A DNA stretch of 64,000 bases from Strigamia acuminata (taxonomy: Eukaryota > Arthropoda > Chilopoda > Geophilomorpha > Linotaeniidae), in the NCBI GenBank assembly GCA_949358305.1, contig OX442314.1:63869369-63933368 (forward strand). The letters are read 5' to 3'. The position numbers and the translations under genes are program-made. Positions 1-10,200 of this stretch are shown here, one piece after another (the stretch's first letter is position 1; the number at the start of each line of letters is the position of its first letter). A model generated the notes under the pieces. That model was not told the origin of the DNA, made no database searches, and saw only the letters and a list, made by a program, of their open reading frames with translations.

Positions 1-1
1 T

Positions 2-940
2 AATACTATTTCCAGAGTTAGCATCGCGACTTTGCCCTCGCCTGGCTCGATCAACCAAGTGGACGCGAAGTTTGTAATGTTATCACCCGCGGAGTTATTT
101 AAAACGCAGGAGCCCATAATCGAAATCACCAAACGCGATAGATTTAAGGCAGATGCACCATGTGTAAGAATTGCATGGTCTGACGTCTCTTTCATCGCGA
201 TTTTCGATTCTGGGGCACAAACCTGCATAATGTCGGACAAACTTTTCAACCAATTAAAGGACAAAATGGAACTGCAAATGATGCCGTTAAATGAATTTGT
301 CAGAACTGCAACAAACGACACTGTCAAAGTGACAGGCTCTGTACAACTTGCAGTTAGAGGACCCCGCGCAATTATTAAATTTGTCTGTCTTGTGGTTCCC
401 GAAACATCTCAAGATCTGCTTTTGGGACGCGACTTTTGCCGTGCAGTAGGCCTCTGCACGTTGCATGGTCGACAAGAATGGTATTTAGAGGGATCTGAAG
501 AACGACGTAAGTTTTTGACAATTGATGAGGCATCACGATCAGAACCAGTTTTGTTGCTACCAATTGATAGAAAATATAGCAATGAACCTAAATTAGCGAT
601 ATTACCTACTCCTACATCCCAAATCAATTGTGTTCTGCTTGACCATCGCCCACTCGCACGAGAAGTGTTCGAATATCCAAACGATGATGCACAATTTCGT
701 GTCAAAAAGATCAAACATCGCGATTCTAATGAGTGGTCAAATATTTGGTCGCCTAAACGGCAAGAAAGATCAACTTCTTTTTCGTGTAGAGTTTCTAGTT
801 TTCAGATAAAACCATCATTCAGTCAAGTTCAACGTTGGAAACTGTTGGTATTTGGAGCAGGCATATGGTGTCAGTCAGCTAAAGTCGCGTGTTTCCGGTT
901 AAATGCGACTGCGACACATCAAGTGTTTTACCGTATTTAG
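2..940 (+). pseudogene. Ty3/gypsy-type Pol, protease segment (5' partial)
   Basis: The frame is open from the window edge, so the true start lies upstream. It carries an aspartic protease (retropepsin) signature: the catalytic D-S-G-A at about 194-205 in the context F-D-S-G-A-Q-T, and the downstream L-L-L-G-R-D-F at about 415-435, the usual flap-distal motif of Ty3/gypsy proteases. Such proteases cut the Gag-Pol polyprotein in the particle. Reverse transcriptase should follow, but no RT motif appears. From about 843 the frame runs into an unrelated LTR-like sequence and stops at 938-940. I infer that Pol is truncated here by insertion or rearrangement, so the last 30 or so residues are not original. 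The protease call is firm; the gypsy assignment rests mainly on the RNase H and integrase found downstream. Confidence 0.8.
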
Positions 941-1316
941 TCTCGAGGTCGAGAGTCGCTTGATTCTGGTTTTTATCTCGCGTGTTTATATATCGCAAGC
1001 GGCTCATATAGCACGGTAATCATTGTTAAGTCGTCTGCTCGAAAGACCTTATTGTTTAGTCTGTTTTGGTGTGTTATCACTTGATAATGCATGATTTTAC
1101 CTTTATTTATGTAAAGGACAAATCAATGATGGTTATCCATTGATTTGTTCTCTTTTGTTATGTACTTGACTTGAGGAGAACAAATCTCAAGTCATGACAC
1201 TTGTTTTTATGATTTGGTCAAATAAAATGGCTGCCGACAGTTTGTCAGCAATGTCAGCACATTTTAACTATGGCTGCATTTTTCCAACTCACTACACATT
1301 TAGTAAATCCCAATAA
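843..1316 (+). mobile_element. LTR of a truncated retroelement (relative of the copia-1 LTR)
   Basis: This lies directly before a perfect initiator-Met primer-binding site, as a 5' LTR must. It starts near TGTTGGTATTT and ends near CCCAATAA, but no second LTR is present, so both ends are approximate. It shares with the copia-1 LTR, read on that element's sense strand, the string GTAAAGGACAAATCA preceded by TTTAT, a CGTCTGCTC-x-AAAGA motif, and a stem-loop in the same place (CAAATCAATG...CATTGATTTG). A second stem-loop, GACTTGAG...CTCAAGTC, follows at about 1168-1195. It appears to be a diverged member of the same lineage, in plus orientation. Confidence 0.6.
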
Positions 1317-1332
1317 TGGTAGCAGAGGATGG
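1317..1332 (+). other. Primer-binding site, tRNA-iMet type
   Basis: TGGTAGCAGAGGATGG is the exact complement of the 3' end (including CCA) of metazoan initiator-Met tRNA. It directly follows the LTR-like sequence and marks where minus-strand DNA synthesis would begin. Confidence 0.8.
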
Positions 1333-2345
1333 TTTACAACGTTAGGACAACGTTGTAACAACTTCTATTGGGTCGACAGTGAGTAGGAAGTCGTTTCACT
1401 TCATTTTCGCGAAGTTCCAAAAAGCACGGGAATTCACGGACACGCGGGCGGAAGCGGGGACGCCTTCTTGGGCATCGAGTGACGACGATCTCCCATCGAA
1501 ACGGAAGAAGTGATTTCGAACGAAATTTTCGCCGATTTGAGTGCCGAAACGTTGAGGGAAAGCATTGATACGACCGTAAGAACTGAATTATATAGTTTGT
1601 CGAATTTATCACGGTGCATTTTTAGTAAAATGACCACATCAAGTGCTTCACCCACGGACATTTCCAAGATGGCGGCGCCCATCGTGAATCGAGCTGGCTG
1701 TTGATTTCGGACGATTTTCGTTATTTGTGAGCGGTTTCAGCGCTGGAAATACGACGCTGGAACACATAAACGTCCAAGGAAACACAGGAGCCTGGTTTGG
1801 AATTTATTCTTCGACGGAATTTTGCGAAAACAACGTTTTTCGGCGGCGACGAGTGCGAACTTAGTTCGCCAACGTTTCAAAGCAGAACTCACGTATTAAA
1901 TACGTGCCCACCGATTCGAAAACGTTTAGGAAACGTATTTCGGTGGAAAGAGAAGATTTTCGTGTCCGGGACACGATAAACGAGCTGGTTTTACAGCGTT
2001 TGTGGAGCGACGAGACACGCTACGGACTAGCGGTGTCGCATGCGACGATAAAGCGTCAACGAGAAGCGGAATTCGTTTGGAATTTACGTGAAACAACGTG
2101 TGGAAAAGGACTAGGATTGTCAAAAGCCAGTAGGTTTTTATTATTTGTCGAAATAATTATTTTGCCGTTGTATTTTTGCCGAGATGCGCGGAACAGCCGA
2201 ATCCAAGATGGCGGCGCCCACGACTGTACGAGTCTGAGGCCGTGTTTGGACTGTTTTCGGGCCGAGACGTGGATCCCAGCGCTGGAAAATACAACGTGGG
2301 ACCTCATAAAGGTCTCATTCAGGTCTTGGGGCTGCTTTGATGTAA
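1333..2345 (+). mobile_element. Untranslated leader of the truncated retroelement
   Basis: About 1 kb after the primer-binding site has no convincing ORF. It contains an imperfect internal direct repeat about 540 bp apart. Both copies contain CCAAGATGGCGGCGCCCA (near 1665 and 2205), followed by CAGCGCTGGAAA and a further shared stretch ending in CATAAA (near 1738 and 2278). The AAGATGGCGGC core is a YY1/TISU-type motif. The stretch ends abruptly where the gypsy RNase H resumes; an in-frame TAA at 2343-2345 separates the two. No gag start of the donor element is retained. Confidence 0.5.
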
Positions 2346-4262
2346 ATTGATAATGAAGGAAATCGTTATCCAGTCGCATTTGCTTCGCGAGCTTTAAACA
2401 GCGCCGAAAAAAATTATCCAGTGACCGAAATTGAATGTCTTGCGGCTGTCTGGGCAGTTAAAAGATTTAGACCTTATCTTGAAATGATGGACTTCTATTT
2501 AGAGAGTGACCACATGTCACTCAAATGGCTTTTCCAACAACGCGAACCACGAGGTAGACTCGCAAGATGGGTTTTATCCCTAAGTGAATATCGTTTCACA
2601 TTCATCTACATCTCAGGATGCAAAAATCGTGTCGCGGATGCACTAAGCCGCGCACCTGTCGATCCTGCAGAAGAAGAGGAAGAAGATGATAGTCCTCTTG
2701 TGGATGAAGCGTGCTATATTGCATTTTTTGACGATATCTCAGACTGGCCAGAACTAAGAGTCATCGAAGATCTAATAGACGAACCACAATTCGCGTACTG
2801 TAAGTTAAAAAAGAATTTTTGTAATAATAGAAATCATTTCATTTCAGCCTTGACACCAACAAAATCTAAAAAAAAGAAAAAGACGTTAAAACATGGACCA
2901 ACGTTGAAACGACCAGTGGGACGACCCCCAAGGGACCCCACAGTTCCAACATTTTCACCGCGATCTCGTCGTGCCATTTCAACAAGAACAAGGGCACGAA
3001 TCCAAGATCCAACGTTGATACCACCAACTCCGGTGCCACCAACGCCACCAGTTGGAAAACGCTCAGTAGGTAGACCAAGAAAAAGGAAAGCAGTGGATCC
3101 AATCGCTGTTCCTACATCACCAAAAACACGGCGTTTAATTCCACCAGCAATGGTGAAAAGGCCAGTTGGTAGGCCCAAAAAACAATTAATTGTGCCACCT
3201 CCATTTCCACCAATTGTGGTGCCACAACCACCGCAAATAATAATTACACCGCCAACACCACCGCTTCCTGATGATGAACTTCCAGTTTTGCCATCAGTAC
3301 CAGAGGAAATGGTTCCGAAACGTGTGCCAGGACGTCTAAAAAAGCGTAAGACTGGAATTCCGGAACCAATTGTGCCGTCACCAAGGTTACGAAAACCTAC
3401 GGCACCTGTGCTGCCACCTGAAGAGGTGCCATCAAAACGTCGAGTTGGCAGACCACGTAAAACGCAGTCTGGTATTCCAATACCAATTGGAAAACCTAAA
3501 CCAATTTTGAAACCAACTCCTACCCCAATTTATACACCATCACCACCAATCTCTCCTATTCCTTCACCCATAAGTCCTCATCCATTTTCCAAGCCTTTTG
3601 CAGAACCAGAAGAGCCACAAGCTGGACCATCGGGTTACAGACCCGAACCTTCCTTCGCGACGTCGGACAGCTCCGAATCATCATCAGACGAGAGCTACGG
3701 GCCAAATTTGGGCACGCAAACGCCCGAAACGATTTATTTTCGCCCATCTTTAACTCAGAAAAGAACTCCGAGACCACAACGTAGACCGCGAAGGAATTAT
3801 GATGAGGATGATGGTGACGAGCCGCCAAACGAATTGGAGAGACAGGCGGAATTGGACCACGACCCACCAGTGGACCATCCAGCGTTTGTGGTACTACCTA
3901 GTGCGGCCGAAATCATCGCAGCTCAGCAAGATGATCAAGATTCGCGGGAATTGATAGAGTATTTGACTCTTCACACACTTCCAGACGAACCGGAACGTGC
4001 TAATTTTATTTTGAATCATTCAAATGATTTTGGCATGTCAAAAGGTTTGTTGTGTCGTTTTCCTCCCAGAGACATAAATAAATTTCGCAAACGTCGCCAA
4101 ATTTATTTGCCTAACGCTGAGCTTCGCGAACGCTATTTCCGAGCACTACATTATCCACCAATTGGAGGGCACATGGGAATAGAAAAAACCCTCCAAAGAC
4201 TTAAATCACGAGTATTGGCCAAAAATGCGCGAAGATGTGCAGACTTGGGTATTGGTTTGTGA
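2346..4262 (+). pseudogene. Ty3/gypsy Pol: truncated RNase H, AT-hook linker, start of integrase
   Basis: The frame begins inside RNase H. The first catalytic strand (T-D-A-S) is missing, but the later acidic residues are present: E in T-E-I-E-C-L, D in E-S-D-H-M-S-L, and D in V-A-D-A-L-S-R. A proline-rich basic linker of about 400 residues follows, with at least four AT-hooks (V-G-R-P plus basic residues, near 2915, 3068, 3168 and 3440) and a degenerate one (P-G-R-L-K-K near 3330). After an acidic patch comes the integrase N-terminal part (G-G-H-M-G-I-E-K-T). The frame is lost near 4215: the expected Y-W-P-K-M-R-E-D-V continuation is in another frame, consistent with loss of one base. A linker this long between RNase H and integrase is not usual for Ty3/gypsy. 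The frame uses no ATG of its own; it is a fragment of a polyprotein. Confidence 0.85.
2800..2847 (+). other. Candidate 48-nt intron inside the gypsy Pol frame
   Basis: A consensus donor GTAAGT at 2800-2805 and an acceptor preceded by pyrimidines (TTTCATTTCAG, ending 2847) enclose 48 nt, a multiple of three with no stop. Both spliced and unspliced forms stay open. The encoded segment (C-K-L-K-K-N-F-C...) looks unlike the flanking protein. It may equally be coincidence. Confidence 0.3.
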
Positions 4263-5280
4263 CGCATGCCAGCGAGCAAAACCTTTAAACCGATTGCCAT
4301 ATGGCAAATTGCTCATGTCTAAACCGCGACATTTATTTTCGGCCATTTATATCGATTATTATGGCAAAAAGCCTCGCTCGACAGGTGGAAATTGCTATGC
4401 ATTCGTGATGGTGGACGCTGCAAGCAGATGGCTGGATGTCAGGCTTACTGAAAATGCGAATATTCCCACTACTGTTAAACAAATTGTCAAATTCTGTAAA
4501 AGATGAGGGTTTCCAAAGGTCATAATAAGTGACAACGCACCAACATTTCGATCCCCCGAATTCCAGAATCAATGCCAACAATTAGGAGCAGTGAACAGGT
4601 ACACAGCGGTGTATCATCCGCAGAGCAATCTGGTGGAGAGATTAAATCAGTCGCTAAAAAACTGCATCCTGGCCTACATTGATGACCACTCAAGATGGGA
4701 CATACACATTGGATATTTTGTACTCGCGATAAATTCCGCATATCAAGTGTCGTTAAAATTCTCGCCCTTTAAAATGGTTACTGGCCAAGAGGCCAGATTT
4801 CCGGGAGATTTGGACAGCGATTCAGATGATGGCGAACCTTTGCCGCCATCAGAAGCGGAGAATTTACACGAATACATGCGAACCTTACGTTCACAGGCAG
4901 CGGCGAATTTGCAAGCTGCAAAAATCAGGCACAAACGATGGTTTGATCGTGGCAGAAGGCCTCATGATTTCAAACCAGGTGATTGGGTAACTTTAAAAAA
5001 TCGCCAACAATCATCTGCCGATCGCCAATTTGCCGCTGGATTGCGACAACAAACTGAGGGAATTCATATTATCCACAGATTAGTTGGTCCAAACACTGTA
5101 ATATTAATGGACAATGAGGGAAGAAAATCACCCCCATATAATGTAATCGAATTAAGACATTGGCATTTTGATGATGCAGAAGCACCAAATGTCGAAGAAA
5201 TTAACTTGATCGATTTACACGTTGAAAAATTCATTTTATCGACTTTTGACATTTTTTCCGCTCATGTGATTGCATCTTAA
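4217..5280 (+). pseudogene. Ty3/gypsy integrase core and C-terminus (one stop)
   Basis: This continues the integrase in a new frame. It has the second half of the zinc finger (C-D-A-C near 4261), then the catalytic D in Y-I-D-Y-Y-G, D in I-S-D-N-A-P-T-F, and E in L-V-E-R-L-N-Q-S, the D,D-35-E triad of the strand-transfer enzyme. A TGA at 4504-4506 interrupts it between the first and second Asp; CGA to TGA by CpG deamination would explain it. After the core comes a basic C-terminal domain with the G-D-W-V pattern common in gypsy Pols, ending at TAA 5278-5280. With the upstream frameshift and the stop this copy cannot make integrase. Confidence 0.85.
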
Positions 5281-5685
5281 GTTTAAAAAAAAAAAAAAAA
5301 AACTAATGTAGCCATGCGGATTTTGATTTGGGTTTTTGTTGATTGAAATTTTTATTTATGTGTCTTTTGTGTTTATGAGGAGTTGTCTAAAGTTTTGTTG
5401 ATTTCGTTTTGTTTCGTTCATTTGTCTTCGTTTGTTTGTGTTCGTTTCCGTTCATTAACTGACTTAATGTTTCGTACGATGTTTGTCGTTGTCTGTGTTG
5501 CATTGTGGTATTGATAAAAGTTAGACCATCTACTCTGAGGTTTATGGTCATCATTTTTGTCACTAGGTGACGTTGTTGGTTTAGCCTCGCACAGGGCACA
5601 TGCAATTCACTGACGAATAAATGTCGCAAAGCTTAATTTTAATAATCAAATGAATTTATTATTTTTTATTTTTATAATTTAAACC
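5281..5685. other. Noncoding stretch after pol, with A-tract
   Basis: An A-run of about 20 at 5285-5303 directly follows the integrase stop. The rest is T-rich and holds an AATAAA at about 5617. I see no LTR and no coding frame. It may be the intergenic or 3' region between pol and the post-pol genes. Confidence 0.4.
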
Positions 5686-5961
5686 ATGCGTATTGTTCTT
5701 AAAGAAATTTGGTCAAGAATTAAACCTTTTGGGGGAATAACTTATTGGTTTGCGCCTGGAAACAGATATGATTACTCAGCATTCTTTAAACTGACCAATC
5801 CTAGAGAGCTAGCCTCTAAGGCCATGCATCTTTTATTCCGTACATGCCGGTACTTAGTTTATAACACGCGGTTGATCTCGCGAACATTCCGTGTTGTTTA
5901 CTATGTAGTTTATCGCGTGCCGTATTTTGTGCTATCAATTATAGCATTTCGTTTTATGTGA
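5686..5961 (+). CDS. Small post-pol ORF with hydrophobic C-terminus (91 aa, unknown)
   Basis: An ATG-initiated frame of 91 codons on the same strand as pol, about 400 bp after it and 94 bp before the next ORF. The N-terminal half is basic and polar. The last 25 or so residues (V-V-Y-Y-V-V-Y-R-V-P-Y-F-V-L-S-I-I-A-F) are hydrophobic enough for a membrane segment. I recognise no family. Position suggests an accessory gene of the gypsy-type element, but the frame is short and could be fortuitous. Confidence 0.3.
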   Translation: MRIVLKEIWSRIKPFGGITYWFAPGNRYDYSAFFKLTNPRELASKAMHLLFRTCRYLVYNTRLISRTFRVVYYVVYRVPYFVLSIIAFRFM

Positions 5962-6055
5962 GTACTAACTAAGTGTTTCCCATTGTTGCCAATTTAATAT
6001 TTAACTTAATTTTGTTCTCTAAAGACCGTATAGTTACTCGCGAATTACCACTATC

Positions 6056-6802
6056 ATGTCAAATAGCAAACACCAAAATGGCGACCCACAAAAGAAGCTC
6101 AAATATCCAAAAAACCTGCCCATACCACCAATACGAGCGACATGCGAGTGGATATATCCGCATTTCCATCCCGATGAGCCTCTTGAACAATCCTTCCCAA
6201 ACTTCGAAGTATGCTGTATTTGCTCAGGTTGGGGAATTGAGACCACGCCACCAGTGAAGGAGATTGTGTGCCGCGCGTGCAAGGGCGCCGGAGAATTGCG
6301 TCGGTGCAAGTTCAGGGAATGGATGCGGATCTATTTTAATTGGGTCCTCCATTTCAAATACGCGGATGGAGTGCGCATTTACGAGTGGGTCCTGCCGCCG
6401 ACTCGCATTTTACAAGGAAGCATTGCCGCGATTCTGAGGTTTCGTTTCACCCATTATTGGTACTGGGCCAGAATCCAGCAACTGGCCGAGGAACGCGGTA
6501 TAGCACCTCGTCAATGGATCTACGCGATGGGAAACGCAATACGATGCCAACATGAGGCGGTGCCTCGCATGACGAACGAAGAAATCGCGGAATTGACCGA
6601 CTTTGCCAGGGAGCAGTACTTAACGGATCTTCAGTATGCTGGGATGATCAAGACCCTACCTGCATTCCTGGGTACCAATGCTAACTCAGAACAGGCGAGA
6701 CTTTGGATCGAAGATTTAAATCGCGAAATTGATCTACTGACGGCCGAAGCACGATTGCAGCCGATGCCTGAGCCATTGTTATATGTTCCAAAAGGACACG
6801 AA
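6056..6802 (+). pseudogene. Post-pol gene, first part: twin CxxCxGxG zinc motifs (split by copia-1)
   Basis: An ATG frame of 249 codons up to the copia-1 insertion. Near residues 48-80 it has two C-x-x-C-x-G-x-G motifs (C-C-I-C-S-G-W-G and C-R-A-C-K-G-A-G), the pattern of DnaJ-type zinc centres, followed by an aromatic, helix-like region. After 6802 the frame runs 14 codons into the LTR and stops. Removing copia-1 and one 5-bp target repeat makes the frame continue at 13830 without a shift. I infer one gene in pieces: 6056-6802, 13830-14031 and probably 22799-23886, the arithmetic giving 679 codons. I do not recognise the product. Its place after pol is that of env or accessory genes, but I see no signal peptide or membrane anchor in it. 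It could also be a host gene invaded by elements. Confidence 0.6.
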
Positions 6803-7281
6803 TATAAAGCGATTTCCTGGCCAAAACATCGGTTAGAAAGGAGTTGACGAGTGTCTAAACAGGTGCGCGACACCGACATGCGTGCGCCATGTTTAATATC
6901 ACATAAAAGTGTACACGCTTCGAGGCTAACAACTGCACTCGGAAAAATAGGATAAATCATTGTTGGATTTCAATGATTTGTCCTTTACATTATAAAATAA
7001 AAGCAATGACATTCATAATCGATAACTAAGCAATAATAACAATACAGGACTCGCTCTTTTGAGCAGACGATGTTATCAGCGCATGCTGCTAAATGGAAAC
7101 GTTCAACCGCGGTACAGAACCAGCATTAATAAAAATCGAGATCGATTGAACGCGACATCGAGACATTAAATAGCAGCACATTCATTACACATATCCGGAA
7201 AGTGTGTAATGTAAATATTCACAAACTATACAATATGGCGACAAACAACCAAACACACAATATTTCCACCACAACTCAATA
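6803..7281 (-). repeat. Copia-1 3' LTR
   Basis: 479 bp, the same as 13346-13824 at an offset of 6543. On the sense strand it begins TATTGAG and ends CTTTATA, so the ends are TAT...ATA rather than TG...CA. The limits are fixed by the ACGAA target repeat and the primer-binding site. It includes a stem-loop CAAATCATTG...CAATGATTT next to GTAAAGGACAAATCA, shared with the LTR relic at 843-1316. Confidence 0.93.
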
Positions 7282-7298
7282 TATCCCCCTTTGTTTGG
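7282..7298 (-). other. Copia-1 polypurine tract
   Basis: Sense strand ACAAAGGGGGATA lies directly between the gag-pol stop and the 3' LTR, the expected plus-strand priming site. Confidence 0.75.
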
Positions 7299-10200
7299 TT
7301 ATTTGCGCCTTACAAATAAATGCTCACACAAGGTGTTAAGTCTGGGCTTGGGTAACCATTTGGTCATCACATCGGCGACATTCAGGGCCCCTGGAATATG
7401 CTTAATAGCAAACGTTCCGCGCTCAAACCAGTCCCTGAGGAAATGAAGCTTTACGTCGATATGTTTATTCGCCCTATTCTCTATTCGGTTTTTGGCGTAT
7501 TGTATCGCGGGCATACTGTCCGCGTACACGCATGGGGTGTTCCGATTGATGCTGAACATGATGTCGGCATCGTAAAGCCTCTCTAGCCATATAATCTCCT
7601 TTACGCCATCGACCACGGCCAGAAATTCACTCTCCATGATCGATAACGCAGTCATTGACTGCTTATGGCAGTTCCACATGATCGGAACGCCACCCAAATA
7701 GACTATGTGACCCCCGAAGCTTCTCCTTTTGTCTGCATCGAGGGCAAACGACGCGTCGGTATACACAGTTAGATTATCATTTCGGCAATTGGAAAGATTA
7801 ATCATATAATCCGACGTATTTGCCAGATATCGCAAAATTTGCAATAACATACTAATGTGACGCGTCGAATGTTTCTCATTGTATTGTGAGAGGACAATGA
7901 CCGAGAACAGGATGTCTGGCCTTGTCCTGCTCGCCAAGAACAAGAGACTTCCCACTAAGTTGCGATAGGGGAAAGTGGAATCAACCCGCTCCTTTTCCGT
8001 CACGCCCTGAATAATCGTTCCTGGCGTCCCAGGTACTCTAATCCGAAGGCATGAGTCGACCCCATACAACTTACAAAGTTTTTCTATGTATGCCCTTTGA
8101 TGGATCCTAATTTGGCCCCCAGACCTATCAAAGGCTATGCCTAACAAGAGGGTCACGGGACCCAAATCAACCGTGTCAAAGGATTCCCTAATCCATCGAA
8201 CAACGCATTCCTCGACGTAGTCATCCTTGGAGAAGAGAACTATGTCGTCCACGTAAAAGATAAGAATTGCGTCGTTGTCTAACGCATAAACACAGTTAAG
8301 ACCCAACAAGGGCACAAATCCCAGTTGGAGTAGACGGTCGTGGAGGGCTTGGTACCACATCCGTCCACTCTGATGTAGTCCATATAATGACTTCAACAGC
8401 ATCCAACACTTATGTTGGTTTTCGGCTGTTCTGTAGCCCTTGGGAATCTCCATGAATTGGACCTTATCAAGGTCCCCGTACAAGTACGCGGCCTTGATGT
8501 CAAGGTGGACATCTCTCCAACCTTTCAGTATCACCAAGGTACAGAAAAACACTATAACGAGGACGAAATTGACTACGGGGGAAAATACCTCCGTAAAGTC
8601 AATGCCCGGCCTCTGCTTGAAGCCTTGTGCTACCAAGCGAGCCCGGTAGCGCGCGACTGCACCCGACTGGTCCCTTTTCATTTTATAAATCCATTTTGAT
8701 CCCAAAAGCAACTCTCCTTCGGGCTTATCAATTTCTTTATAGACAGTTCGATCGTCGAAGATATCTGTCTCTTCTTTCATCGCCTTTTCCCAGTCCCGTT
8801 TGTTGGTGTGCCTCATTGCCTCCTCGTAGGTATCAGGCTCTACGGCACAGAAACCGGCAAAAGGGAGTTCGGGTTCTTCACCCTCTAAGGTTTTGAAGTC
8901 AAAAAGATCTGGGTCGTAGTGGTAACCCTCTGCGTCGCACCATCGCGCAACGTCAGTCCGACTTCTAAGTTTGTCTTCATTGGGCGAGAAATAAACCACA
9001 TCAATTTTCCCAGCCGTTGCCCCGGCTTTCCGGACAGACTGGACCCGTCTCCACTTAGTCATATCCAGCGGCAGCGACAAAGGATCTTTGACCTTCTTTC
9101 CCTTTTTGCCCGAACCACGACGAGCTTGTATCGTAGGAGGAAGATCAACCTCCTCATCGTCGTCAGGATAAACATTGAAGTAATTCTCGCCATCGCCGTT
9201 ATCCCCCTTCGCCCCACCAATTTCTTCAACTGGATTATCCCCAGCACCAGCATCCCCAACCAAGTCACCTTCAACAGTTTCTATCGCAGGCTGTTGTATC
9301 GCTTGTTTTACAAGCGGCCTCAATTCAGGTCTGAAAACAGGCTTTGGGGTTGTGGGTAAAGGAGGCTTCTCCTTCGGAACCGGGGGTTCAACAGGGGGCG
9401 GAATAGGAGGTGGTAGTGCCTCTTGCACTTCCTCAACAATTTCAGGGATAGGGGCAACGGAATCATCATCATCTCCCTCGGTGTCCGAGGAAGAATCCCC
9501 AAAATGTTTGAATTGGCCACCCTGCGGTTGCTTGATGGGCTGTTGTAGCCGTTTGCCAATCTCATACCAATATGAGTCTTCGAAAATTCGGACATGTTTG
9601 GACGCAAAAACTTGATTCCGTACAGGATCCCAAACCCTGTAGCCCCTAGTTGATATTGCGTATCCAATGAGTGCTCCCGCCCAAGCCCTTCCTTCCAGTT
9701 TGCCCTTTCTGACCTGGGACGGGATATGTACAAATGTCTTCGACCCAATACACCTGATGTGTCGCAAAGACAATTTCTTGCCGAAAAACACGGTATAGGG
9801 CACTTTTCCTCCAAGCCCTTCATGGGGGAATCGGTTCTTTAAGTAAACTATGGTCGTCGCTAATTCAGCCCAAAGGGGATAGGGGAAATCATTTTCCAAC
9901 ATTAAAGCTCTGACGCCACCGACAATGGTACGGTTTGCACGTTCTGCAACAGAATTCATTTCCGGGCTATATGTATTCGTACGAATACATTTCAAACCAA
10001 TTTTGGATGCATAATCATCCCAATTCCGCGAAATAAATTCTCCTCCATTATCAGTTTTAATGCATTTCACTTTCCGTGATGTCGTTCTTTCGACTTCCGT
10101 CAACCAACGTTTAAAATGGCCCAAAACTTCCCCTTTGGTCTTCATCGTTATGATCCACATATAACGTGAATAATCATCAACCAATATAAAGTAAAAATTA

